Positions 1-7,395 of a stretch of 45,246 nucleotides of DNA are shown here, in pieces; the first letter of the stretch is position 1, and each line of letters starts with the position of its first letter. The DNA comes from Oscillospiraceae bacterium Marseille-Q3528 (GTDB lineage Bacteria; Bacillota; Clostridia; Lachnospirales; Lachnospiraceae). The DNA lies in NCBI GenBank assembly GCA_018223385.1, contig JAGTTR010000025.1, positions 1 to 45,246 of the forward strand. Reading direction: 5' to 3'. Position numbers and translations under genes: made by a program. The notes below the pieces were generated by a model. The model saw only the letters and a program-made list of their open reading frames with translations. It made no database searches and was not told the DNA's origin.

Positions 1-4
1 ACCC

Positions 5-1735
5 ATGCCAGACGCATTTTCTTCCTTCACAGACACCCCATCTCTTCCCCCGGCCCAGGATGAAAATTATACAGACTTTATCATAGAATACCGCAACACC
101 CCCGACCGGCTCCCCGACCCTTCCATACCCCATGCCATCTCTGTCATTGATGACCGGTACGCCGTACTCTACGTGCCCCGCACCTACCTGATGCCGGACA
201 CCGTTTCCGCCTCCGATTACAGTGCCATTCCCAAATGCTATACGGCCATGGATCTGCCAAGCCTTGACAGCTCCGGCATTACCCGTCTGGCAAACCATCC
301 GTATCTGTCGCTGACAGGCCGGGGCACTGCGGTTGCCATCATCGATTCCGGCATCGACTACACTCTGCCGGTGTTCCGAAACAGCGACGGCACGACACGG
401 ATTGCCTGGCTGTGGGATCAGGCGCTGACCGAAACCCATGCAGATCCCAGATATCCTTCGGTCCCCTACGGCGCGGTTTTCTCCGCCGCAGAGATCAACC
501 GGGCGCTGACAGCCGGGGATCCCCTCTCTGTTGTGCCCTCCGCAGATCCCACCGGACACGGCACCTTTCTAGCCGGCATCGCCGCCGGAAAAGAAAGCAG
601 CACCGACAATTTCCGGGGTGTGGCACCGGATGCTTCTCTGATCGTTGTCCGGCTCAAAACGGCCAAACAATACCTGCGGGAGCTGTTTCTTCTGCCTGCG
701 GATGCCGATGTCTATCAGGAGGACGATATCATGCTGGCCATTTCCTTTGTACTTTCCTGCTCCGGCCAGATGGATACCCTGCCGGTCAGCCTGTGCATCG
801 GCCTTGGCACCAGCCTGGGAAGTCACAGCGGTACCAGTCCCCTGTCCCAGTACGCCGACCGGATCGCCCGGCAGTTTGCCGTGTGTATCTCCATCGCCGC
901 CGGAAACGAAGGGAACGCCCGGCATCATTACCGGGGCGTCCACACGCCGGAAAAGAAAGAAGACATCGCCGAGCTTCGGGTGGCCGAAGGAGAGGCCGGA
1001 TTTTCCCTGGAGCTTTGGGGGCGCTCCCTGTCCCCGTATCAGGTTATCCTGCAATCCCCTTCCGGAGAATCTGCCCGCATCACCCCATCCCGTTTCCAGC
1101 CCTCCACGACCATCCGTTATATTTTCACCCAGTCTGCCATCTATGTCACCACGATCCCGCTGGAGCCCCAGTCCGGCGCCCAGATGCTCTTTCTCCGCTT
1201 TCTCTCCCCCGATGCCGGCCTGTGGCGGATCACCGTCACCACCGACACCCAGGCAGAGGTGTTTTACGACCTGTGGCTGCCCGCCCGGGGCCTTGTCCGG
1301 GAAAACACCTATTTTCTGCGCTCCACACCGCTGCAGACCATCACCGGTCCGGGCAGCGCCCTGTCCCCCATCACCTATACTGCTTACGATTACCGCAACT
1401 CCAGTCTGTATCTGGAAGCCAGTCGGGGCTTCACCCCCATCACATCCGTCAAACCGGATCTGGCTGCACCGGGTGTCGGACTCATCGGACCGCTGCCGGG
1501 CGGAAGGTTCCAGGAGCGCTCCGGCACCAGTCTGGCCGCCGCCCACGGAGCCGGGGCTGCCGCCCTGTTTTTCGAGTGGGCCATCATCCGGCAAAATGCC
1601 CCCTCCCTCAACGGCCTGGGCGTCAAAAATTTCTTCATCCGCAGTGCCAGACGCTCCACAGATCTTACCTATCCCAACCGGGAATGGGGCTACGGCATTC
1701 TTAACCTGTACCATACATTTTCCACATTGTTTTAA
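5..1735 (+). CDS. S8 (subtilisin) family serine protease, Csp-like; 5' end possibly outside window
   Basis: The 576-residue product carries a complete subtilisin triad: Asp114 in an IIDSGID motif, His185 in TGHGT, and Ser509 in SGTSLAA. A long insertion separates His from Ser, as in the clostridial Csp-like subtilases. The first ~100 residues look like a prodomain or N-terminal cap. There is no signal peptide or membrane segment, so an intracellular, spore-associated or non-classically exported enzyme is possible. Family knowledge: Csp proteases process spore-cortex hydrolases or sense germinants in Clostridia, and related S8 proteins of unknown role occur in many Lachnospiraceae. Only four bases lie upstream of the ATG and the frame stays open to the window edge, so the true start and ribosome binding site cannot be judged. 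A hairpin follows the stop directly. The family is secure; the role is not. Confidence 0.85.
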   Translation: MPDAFSSFTDTPSLPPAQDENYTDFIIEYRNTPDRLPDPSIPHAISVIDDRYAVLYVPRTYLMPDTVSASDYSAIPKCYTAMDLPSLDSSGITRLANHPYLSLTGRGTAVAIIDSGIDYTLPVFRNSDGTTRIAWLWDQALTETHADPRYPSVPYGAVFSAAEINRALTAGDPLSVVPSADPTGHGTFLAGIAAGKESSTDNFRGVAPDASLIVVRLKTAKQYLRELFLLPADADVYQEDDIMLAISFVLSCSGQMDTLPVSLCIGLGTSLGSHSGTSPLSQYADRIARQFAVCISIAAGNEGNARHHYRGVHTPEKKEDIAELRVAEGEAGFSLELWGRSLSPYQVILQSPSGESARITPSRFQPSTTIRYIFTQSAIYVTTIPLEPQSGAQMLFLRFLSPDAGLWRITVTTDTQAEVFYDLWLPARGLVRENTYFLRSTPLQTITGPGSALSPITYTAYDYRNSSLYLEASRGFTPITSVKPDLAAPGVGLIGPLPGGRFQERSGTSLAAAHGAGAAALFFEWAIIRQNAPSLNGLGVKNFFIRSARRSTDLTYPNREWGYGILNLYHTFSTLF

Positions 1736-1740
1736 AAAAA

Positions 1741-1769
1741 GAGACGGGAATGCCTCTCACTCCCGTCTC
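1741..1769. terminator. bidirectional rho-independent terminator
   Basis: A perfect 9-bp stem (GAGACGGGA / TCCCGTCTC) encloses an 11-nt loop between two convergent genes. Read leftward, the hairpin is followed by a run of seven T (seven A at 1734-1740 on +). Read rightward, it is followed by a T-rich stretch. Confidence 0.85.
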
Positions 1770-1798
1770 TGCTTTTGCTGTATGGATTACTTCGCCTT

Positions 1799-2428
1799 TT
1801 ACTTGTCAATTCCGGCATGGATGCGGATCAGGCTCTTGATGATCTCCGCAGATTCCTCATAGGTAAACTTGGATGTATCCAGGCACAGATCATAGTTGTT
1901 GGCATCTCTCCACACATGGCCGGTGTGGTAGGTATAGTATGCCTCCCGGTAATTGTCCATCTTCTCCACATAGGCGGATGCCTCATGCTCGGTGATGCCC
2001 TGGCGCTTCATCTCCCGCTCGATGCAGATATCCTTCGGTGCATGGATATACACACGGATCAGGTTGTGGAAATCCTTCAGCACATAGTCGGCTGCACGGC
2101 CAATCACCACATAGGACTCCCGCTCTGCCAGCTCCTTGAGCACCTTGGCCTGGAACGCAAACAGATTCCGGTTCGATGTGAAGTTCTCACTCTCCGGAGG
2201 AATGATCTCACCGGTATATACCTTTCTGGAAACCTTGTACAGCATGCTCTTCTTCACATTCTCATCCGCGCTGGCAAACAGCTCCTCACTGATGCCGCTG
2301 TCCTCTGAAGCAAGCTGCAGGAGCTTCCGGTCATAAATATTCACGCCATAATAGTCACAAAGCAGCTTGCCAATGCTCATACCGCCGCTTCCGCACGTTC
2401 TTGTAATCGCTACCACAAAGTTGTTCAT
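1799..2428 (-). CDS. cytidylate kinase-like family protein
   Basis: The 209-aa product begins with a beta strand and a P-loop variant (GSGGMSIGK, residues 13-21), followed by a YDRKLL segment typical of the cytidylate-kinase-like family found alongside, but distinct from, true Cmk. The C-terminal half has charged helices with Arg residues suited to a lid. It probably phosphorylates a small nucleotide or related substrate, but the substrate cannot be told from sequence. The start is supported by an AAGGAGG sequence about ten bases upstream. It lies downstream of a tRNA gene with a terminator between them. It converges on the S8 protease and shares its terminator. Confidence 0.8.
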   Translation of the reverse strand: MNNFVVAITRTCGSGGMSIGKLLCDYYGVNIYDRKLLQLASEDSGISEELFASADENVKKSMLYKVSRKVYTGEIIPPESENFTSNRNLFAFQAKVLKELAERESYVVIGRAADYVLKDFHNLIRVYIHAPKDICIEREMKRQGITEHEASAYVEKMDNYREAYYTYHTGHVWRDANNYDLCLDTSKFTYEESAEIIKSLIRIHAGIDK

Positions 2429-2472
2429 ATTCTGTGTCCTCCTTCATTGTCTGTTTTAATTTTTAATTTAAT

Positions 2473-2516
2473 AAAAAACCCCGGAAATACTGCCTTGTTC
2501 TTTCAGTACTTCCGGG
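2473..2516 (-). terminator. terminator of the tRNA-Gly transcript
   Basis: A 13-bp stem with one wobble pair (arms 2480-2492 and 2504-2516, 11-nt loop) is followed on the minus strand by a run of T. It sits ten bases downstream of the tRNA 3' end and upstream of the cytidylate-kinase-like gene. Confidence 0.85.
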
Positions 2517-2525
2517 TACGCCTCA

Positions 2526-2596
2526 AGCAGATAGCGGGAATCGAACCCGTCTCTCCAGCTTGGGAAGCTAGCGTTCTACCGATGAACTATATCTGC
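2526..2596 (-). tRNA. tRNA-Gly, anticodon CCC
   Basis: This 71-nt cloverleaf lies on the minus strand. The 7-bp acceptor stem is GCAGATA/TATCTGC. The anticodon stem is CTAGC/GCTGG with loop TTCCCAA, giving anticodon CCC for GGG glycine codons. The T arm has the GTTCGATTC signature. CCA is not encoded. It is transcribed from its own -10 and terminated just downstream. Confidence 0.93.
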
Positions 2597-2605
2597 ATGA
2601 GATGT

Positions 2606-2611
2606 ATTATA
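2606..2611 (-). promoter_or_regulatory. -10 box of the tRNA-Gly promoter
   Basis: A perfect TATAAT on the minus strand places the start point a few bases before the mature tRNA 5' end at 2596. The -35 candidate at the right spacing (TACACA) is poor. Confidence 0.6.
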
Positions 2612-2657
2612 GCACAGTCTGCTTTATTTGTGTAGCCCTTATTTTTCACCAATTTTT

Positions 2658-3521
2658 TTAATCCTTTGGTTTCTGATAAAACCGCCCGGTCACCTGGTCG
2701 GTGCTGACCGCATTGATGAACGCCTTGGGATCTACCTTGCGGATGGCCGCCACAACCTTGCGCGCTTCCTCCCGGGAAACAACGGAATATACCATCTTTC
2801 GGGGCTTGTACAGATACAGGCCGATGCCCTTAAACAGGGTAGCATCGTGATTGGTCGTATCCCGAATTGCCTGATATACTTCATCCGGCCACTCGGTGAT
2901 GACGAACAGCGTCTCCTTCTGGTATCTGCGGTACAGGCCGTGGAGCACCTGGGTGGATGTAAACTGAAAAATAATGGAATACATAGCCTTCGTCCAGCCG
3001 AACAGGGCTCCCGCCACCAGAAGAATACACACGTTGATCATCATGATATAATTCCAGGCGTCAATCCCATATCTCTCCGACAGGAAAATGGAAATAAAAT
3101 CTGTTCCTCCCGTGGTGGCATCGGCTTTCAGGCAGATGGTAATGCACAGACCATTGATGATGCCGCCGAAAATGGCGTTCAGCAGCACCTCATCCGTCAC
3201 CGGCGCCGACGGCAGCATATCCACCAGCAGGCCGGTGAGCACAATGGACAGCACCGAAAAACCGGTGAATTTCTTCCCGATAAACTTAAAGCTGATGGCT
3301 GCCGGAATGCAGTTCAGAATGACGTTGATGGCAGAATAAGGCACTGCCAGATGCAAGAACGCCGCAAAGCACTCCTGCAGCAGCAGGGAAAGACCCGTAA
3401 ATCCACCGGGCAGAAGCCCTGCTGCATGCACAAAGGTATTGATATTCCACGCACTGAATACCGAAGCTGCCACTACCATCAGCGTCCGTTTCACATCTTC
3501 CCCTATCAAAACTTTCTTCAT
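2658..3521 (-). CDS. YitT family membrane protein (DUF161 + DUF2179)
   Basis: The 287-residue product has about five hydrophobic membrane spans in its first ~200 residues, with the Gly-rich loops (LLPGGFTGLSLL, TGGTDFISI) typical of YitT proteins. A soluble C-terminal DUF2179-type alpha/beta domain follows (VVSREEARKVVAAIRKVDPKAF). The family is widespread in Firmicutes and its biochemical role is not established. The gene has an AGGAGG site just upstream of ATG. It follows ddh by 42 bases in the same direction, so it is probably the last gene of the suf-ddh transcript. I see no convincing terminator before the tRNA. Confidence 0.88.
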   Translation of the reverse strand: MKKVLIGEDVKRTLMVVAASVFSAWNINTFVHAAGLLPGGFTGLSLLLQECFAAFLHLAVPYSAINVILNCIPAAISFKFIGKKFTGFSVLSIVLTGLLVDMLPSAPVTDEVLLNAIFGGIINGLCITICLKADATTGGTDFISIFLSERYGIDAWNYIMMINVCILLVAGALFGWTKAMYSIIFQFTSTQVLHGLYRRYQKETLFVITEWPDEVYQAIRDTTNHDATLFKGIGLYLYKPRKMVYSVVSREEARKVVAAIRKVDPKAFINAVSTDQVTGRFYQKPKD

Positions 3522-3563
3522 AAACCCTCCTGTTTTCGGAGATATTCTCAGTCACGCAACCGC

Positions 3564-4550
3564 TTACAGCAGGGTAGCGCGAAGCTCCTCTCCTGTCTTG
3601 GCAGACAGATAAGCCGGTGCGATATCGAAAACGCTTCTGCAGCCGGTCTGGCCCTCTGCGTGCAGGCGTGCAACGGCTCTCGCGTAAGCCACCAGCACAC
3701 TGGAGGTGAACTCCGGGTTGGAATCCAGCTTCAGGCTGTACTCGATGATATGAGAATTCTCCTTCTCCCATCCGGTTCTGCCGCTTCTGATGACAAAGCC
3801 GCCGTGAGGGATGGTGCTGTGGTCTCTTGCAAACTCTTCCTCGCTGATAAAATGCACGGTGGTGTCATAATCAGCGAAATAGTTGGGCATGGTCACGATC
3901 TCTTTTTCGATGGCTGCCAGGTCTGCGCCCTCCTCAGCCACAACAAAGCACTCTCTCGTATGTTTTTCTCTCGTTGTCAGATCCGGATTCTCTCCGTTTC
4001 TCACAGCTTCCAGGGCCTTTTCCACCGGGATGGTGTACTGCTTGGCATTCTTGACACCCTTGATCCGGCGGATCGCATCGGAATGTCCCTGGCTGACGCC
4101 CTTGCCCCAAAACGTATAATCCTTGCCCTCCGGCAGGATGGCATTGGCATACAGACGGTTCAGGGAGAACAGGCCCGGATCCCAGCCTGCGGAAATGAGC
4201 GCCACATGGCCGCTCTCTTTCGCTGCTGCATCTACATTGGCAAAATGCTCCGGAATTCTTGCATGGGTGTCGAAGCTGTCCACTACGTTGAAATATTTCG
4301 CATATTCCGGCGTCTGCTTCGGAAGGTCGGTGGCACTGCCGCCGCACAGAAGCAGTACATCGATCTTATCTGCCATCTTCACCGCATCCTCTGCCGCATA
4401 TACCGGCACGCCCGGTGTCTGGATGTGCAGGCTCTTCGGATCTCTTCTGGTAAATACTGCCACAAGCTCCATGTCTGCATTCTGCCGGATGGCACACTCA
4501 ATGCCTCTTCCGAGATTTCCGTAACCCATAATTCCTAATCTGATACTCAT
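3564..4550 (-). CDS. ddh: meso-diaminopimelate D-dehydrogenase
   Basis: The 328-aa length is right for the family. The N-terminal Rossmann motif IMGYGNLGRG binds NADP(H). The conserved CGGSATDLP, SFDTHARIP and SAGWDPGLFSLNR segments line the substrate and dimer regions of DapDH. The enzyme makes meso-diaminopimelate directly from tetrahydrodipicolinate with ammonia and NADPH, short-circuiting four steps of the lysine/peptidoglycan pathway. It is cytoplasmic and a homodimer. The gene lies 47 bases after sufB in the same direction, with an AGGAAAGGAAG binding site, so it is probably cotranscribed. No lysine riboswitch is visible upstream. Confidence 0.95.
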   Translation of the reverse strand: MSIRLGIMGYGNLGRGIECAIRQNADMELVAVFTRRDPKSLHIQTPGVPVYAAEDAVKMADKIDVLLLCGGSATDLPKQTPEYAKYFNVVDSFDTHARIPEHFANVDAAAKESGHVALISAGWDPGLFSLNRLYANAILPEGKDYTFWGKGVSQGHSDAIRRIKGVKNAKQYTIPVEKALEAVRNGENPDLTTREKHTRECFVVAEEGADLAAIEKEIVTMPNYFADYDTTVHFISEEEFARDHSTIPHGGFVIRSGRTGWEKENSHIIEYSLKLDSNPEFTSSVLVAYARAVARLHAEGQTGCRSVFDIAPAYLSAKTGEELRATLL

Positions 4551-4597
4551 TGTTATTCTTCCTTTCCTGTCTGTGTTTCTTCTATAAAATAGTTGTC

Positions 4598-5515
4598 TTA
4601 TTTCAGGAAGCCGTTGATGATCTGTGCCTCAGCCTCTTCCTCGGTCAGTCCCAGGGTCATCAGCTTGATCAGCTGCTCTCCTGCGATCTTTCCGATGGCA
4701 GCCTCATGAATCAGACTGGCCTCGGTGCTGTTGGCTGTCAGCTGCGGTACGGCGCTGACGCTGGCATGATCCATGATGATAGCGTCACACTCCGTGTGTC
4801 CTGAACAGACATTGTTGCCGTTGATCTTTGACTTGAATAACTGGTGAGATGTTCCTCTGGCAACTGAACGGGATACCACATCGGCGCTGGAATTCTCCCC
4901 ATCCAGATCCACCTCGAAGTCTGTCTCTGCCGTCTGGGCGCCGTCTGTCATGATCTTCTCATGAATGATCAGCTTGGCATCTGCAGCCAGCTTTCCTCTC
5001 GTGGTGCGGATGGTGGAGTTGACACCCTTGATCTGCACGGTCTCCATCTCCATGTAGCTGCCCTCATCCAGGGTAACCTCCGTCACCGGGTTGAGGATCC
5101 GCTCGCCGGTACCGGTGCCTTCCCCATAATGCTTCTCGATATATTTTACCCGGGCATTCTTTCCGAGGAAAAAGCGGTGAATACCGTCGTGCTGGGAATC
5201 CGCACCGCCGTCATTGTGGATGCCGCAGCCTGCCACGATGACCACATCTGAGTCCTCTCCCACATAAAAATCATTGTATACCATATCCTTCAGTCCCGAC
5301 TGGCTGAGCACAACGGGAATGTGGACGCTCTCTTTCTTTGTGCCAGGCTTGATGATGATATCAATGCCGGGCTTGTCCTGCTTCGGCGCGATCTCAATGT
5401 TAGCTGTGGAATTTCTTGCGATTCCCTGGCCATTGGAACGGATATTATAAGCACCCTCCGGAACGCCGTGAAGATCTGCGACCTGTTCCAGTAATCCTAA
5501 CTGTATTGCATCCAT
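4598..5515 (-). CDS. sufB: SufB/SufD-family scaffold of a minimal SUF (SMS-type) system
   Basis: At 305 aa this is much shorter than classical SufB (~480 aa). It keeps the right-handed beta-helix core and the C-terminal signature (LIHEAAIGKIAGEQLIKL, then GLTEEEAEAQIINGFL) that contacts SufC. Cysteines in the core (CSGHTEC) could hold or relay a cluster. Only one SufB/D-type subunit is present here and no SufS, SufU or SufE is nearby. This matches the two-gene SmsC-SmsB arrangement described for archaea and many anaerobes, in which a homodimeric scaffold pairs with the ATPase. The start lies two bases after the sufC stop, with its binding site inside the sufC 3' end, suggesting coupled translation. 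Confidence 0.88.
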   Translation of the reverse strand: MDAIQLGLLEQVADLHGVPEGAYNIRSNGQGIARNSTANIEIAPKQDKPGIDIIIKPGTKKESVHIPVVLSQSGLKDMVYNDFYVGEDSDVVIVAGCGIHNDGGADSQHDGIHRFFLGKNARVKYIEKHYGEGTGTGERILNPVTEVTLDEGSYMEMETVQIKGVNSTIRTTRGKLAADAKLIIHEKIMTDGAQTAETDFEVDLDGENSSADVVSRSVARGTSHQLFKSKINGNNVCSGHTECDAIIMDHASVSAVPQLTANSTEASLIHEAAIGKIAGEQLIKLMTLGLTEEEAEAQIINGFLK

Positions 5516-5517
5516 GT

Positions 5518-6240
5518 CTACTTCTCTCCTTTGTAAAATTTGCAGCTTCCGGGCTCACATAAGAGTTCCGGCAAAATCTCATCCTTCGTTCCGGTCTTGC
5601 TGATCCGGCCGTCTGCGATAACCACAATGCGGTCAGCGATATTTAAGATCCGCTCCTGATGGGAAATGATCAGGATCGAACCGTGGACATCCTCATGAAG
5701 CTTCTCAAATACCTGAATGAGGTTATTGAAGCTCCACAGATCGATGCCGGCTTCCGGCTCGTCAAATACGGACAGCTTCGTGCCTCTGGCAATGACCATG
5801 GCGATCTCGATCCGTTTCAGCTCTCCGCCGGACAGGCTGGCGTTCACTTCCCGGTTGATGTACTCCTGCGCACACAGGCCCACCTCTGACAGATAAGAAC
5901 AGGCCTCCGCCGTCGTCAGATTCTTCCCTGCTGCCAGGGTGATCAGATCCCGCACTGTGATGCCCTTGAACCGCACCGGCTGCTGGAAGGCAAAGCTGAT
6001 GCCTGCCTTGGCACGCTCCGTGATATTCATGCCTGTGATATCCTCGCCGTCCAGAAGGATCTGGCCGGAAGTCGGCACCAGAATACCGGCAATGATCTTT
6101 GCCAGTGTGGATTTGCCGCCGCCGTTGGGGCCGGTGATGGCCACAAACCGCTCTTCTATTTTCAGATTAATGTTCTTTAATATTTCGATCTCCCGTTGGT
6201 CTTCATTGACCTCATAGGAGACGTTCTTGAGTTCAAGCAT
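5518..6240 (-). CDS. sufC: Fe-S cluster assembly ATPase SufC (SmsC)
   Basis: This ABC-type ATPase of 240 aa has Walker A (GPNGGGKS), Q-loop, the signature SGGELKR, Walker B (LSVFDEPEAGID) and a switch His (ISHQER). These are the diagnostic spellings of SufC, including the E-A-G-I-D D-loop. It energises Fe-S cluster assembly on the adjacent SufB-type scaffold. The frame extends ten codons further upstream, but the ATG at 6240 has a GGAGG nine bases before it and starts the conserved LELKNV strand. A TTGATT-N16-TAGAAT promoter sits 34-61 bases upstream of this ATG. Confidence 0.95.
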   Translation of the reverse strand: MLELKNVSYEVNEDQREIEILKNINLKIEERFVAITGPNGGGKSTLAKIIAGILVPTSGQILLDGEDITGMNITERAKAGISFAFQQPVRFKGITVRDLITLAAGKNLTTAEACSYLSEVGLCAQEYINREVNASLSGGELKRIEIAMVIARGTKLSVFDEPEAGIDLWSFNNLIQVFEKLHEDVHGSILIISHQERILNIADRIVVIADGRISKTGTKDEILPELLCEPGSCKFYKGEK

Positions 6241-6273
6241 ACCCTTTCTCCTCCGTTTTCCTGAATTCACCTT

Positions 6274-6301
6274 ATTCTACCACAATCTAATAGGAAATCA
6301 A
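6274..6301 (-). promoter_or_regulatory. promoter of the sufC-sufB-ddh-yitT unit
   Basis: TTGATT, a 16-nt spacer and TAGAAT read leftward just before sufC. No obvious operator for an Fe-S regulator is seen around it. Confidence 0.6.
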
Positions 6302-6324
6302 ATGAAAATATGTGCTCTCCTGCG

Positions 6325-7149
6325 CTATTCCAGGTAGTTTTCCCGTAATTCCCGCTTTTCTTCCTCTCCAAGGCCAAGTCCCTCCCGCAAAAAAGCATCC
6401 ATGGAGCCATAATGCCGATCCACTTCCGCATACAGCCGGTTCAGGTAGCTCTCTCTGGCCGTGTTCATGATCCGCACGCCATTTAACACCTTCTCATCCG
6501 GTACGGTTTCCCCCAGATGGGCGATCATCCGGTTTAAGTTTTTCTCCAGATACCGGTCCGTCAGAAGATAGTCTGCCCGGATCACCGGTTCCGATACGCC
6601 CAGCGCCCACAGCAGGTATACCGCGCCCATGCCCGCCCGGTCCTTGCCTGCGGAGCAGTGCCACAGCAATGCGCCCTCCCGGTTGTTTAAAACAGCGTCG
6701 AAAAATGTCCGATAACGTCGAACTGTTTCCTCATGCAGCACCAGCTGGGCGTACAGATCGGACATGAACTGCTCCGGCCCGTTTTCTCCAGTCTGAATGA
6801 GCTCCACGAGAAAATCCAGCAGTCCCTTGTTCTCCGCTTTTTCCTCATGGGTCATGCCCATCTGCGCCTCATTTAAAATCGGATTGTGCATATAGGTCAC
6901 ACCGGGAAGCGTCGGATCCGGCTTTTCTGACAGTTCCGCTGCCGTCCGGAAATCCACGATCGCCCGCAGCTCATAATCCTCTGTCAGAATCTTCGTATCC
7001 GCCTCGGTCATTCCCGTCAGACAGCCGCTGCGGATCAGCCGGCGGGGTTTGATCTGATGTCCGTCCTTTGTCTTATATACGCCCAGATCCCGGGCATTGG
7101 GAATCCCTTCCAGCAAGATTCTTCCGTTTTCATCCTGTTTATGACTCAT
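6325..7149 (-). CDS. tyrosine-protein phosphatase (Y_phosphatase3 type)
   Basis: The 274-aa product has the P-loop HCSAGKDRAG with Cys165 as nucleophile and Arg171, and a likely general-acid Asp in the N-terminal DFRTAAEL region. The opening NARDLG motif is the usual start of the Y_phosphatase3 family (PtpA/LipA-like), whose members act on phosphotyrosine and sometimes on phosphoinositides. No signal peptide is present, so it should be cytoplasmic. It is monocistronic with its own promoter and an unusually long leader. The start has GGAG eight bases upstream. Confidence 0.9.
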   Translation of the reverse strand: MSHKQDENGRILLEGIPNARDLGVYKTKDGHQIKPRRLIRSGCLTGMTEADTKILTEDYELRAIVDFRTAAELSEKPDPTLPGVTYMHNPILNEAQMGMTHEEKAENKGLLDFLVELIQTGENGPEQFMSDLYAQLVLHEETVRRYRTFFDAVLNNREGALLWHCSAGKDRAGMGAVYLLWALGVSEPVIRADYLLTDRYLEKNLNRMIAHLGETVPDEKVLNGVRIMNTARESYLNRLYAEVDRHYGSMDAFLREGLGLGEEEKRELRENYLE

Positions 7150-7210
7150 ATATATTCTCCGTTCTGTCTTGCTTTTCTCTATGCATAGGTGATGATATCA
7201 ACGATGAGCA

Positions 7211-7230
7211 GGCTCACATAGATGTAAGCC
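7211..7230 (-). other. hairpin in the phosphatase 5' leader
   Basis: An 8-bp stem (one G-U on the RNA) closed by a 4-nt loop lies in the middle of the ~100-nt leader of the phosphatase gene. A short C/G-rich stretch and GATAC direct repeats lie upstream of it on the transcript. I do not recognise a known riboswitch. Confidence 0.5.
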
Positions 7231-7257
7231 TTTTGCCCCCGGTATCGTGATGTATCT

Positions 7258-7286
7258 ATTATAGAAGAATTTCTTCTTCCTGGCAA
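7258..7286 (-). promoter_or_regulatory. promoter of the phosphatase gene
   Basis: TTGCCA, 17-nt spacer and TATAAT on the minus strand. Transcription would start near 7251, giving a leader of about 100 nt before the ATG at 7149. Confidence 0.7.
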
Positions 7287-7302
7287 CCGGTTCCTGTGAT
7301 AC

Positions 7303-7351
7303 AAAAAGCGCCCCGGGAGGAAGCTTTCTTCCATTCCCGGCAGCGCCTTTT
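7303..7351. terminator. terminator after the P-type ATPase gene
   Basis: A long imperfect stem (arms 7308-7323 and 7328-7346) is flanked by A-runs on the left and T-runs on the right, so it could stop transcription from either side. The upstream gene on the minus strand is the metal ATPase ending at 7396. Confidence 0.75.
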
Positions 7352-7395
7352 ATCCGTATCACAATATTTACAATAATCTTTTCCAGATCTGCCTC

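Noticed and set aside
2628..4538. A 636-codon open frame on + opposite yitT and ddh
   Set aside because: It is the antisense of two well-conserved genes, with low-complexity, His/Arg/Cys-rich translation and no ribosome binding site. Similar mirror frames at 20133-21905, 24530-26200, 26864-28387, 33946-35643 and 41392-42930 are also artefacts of codon bias.
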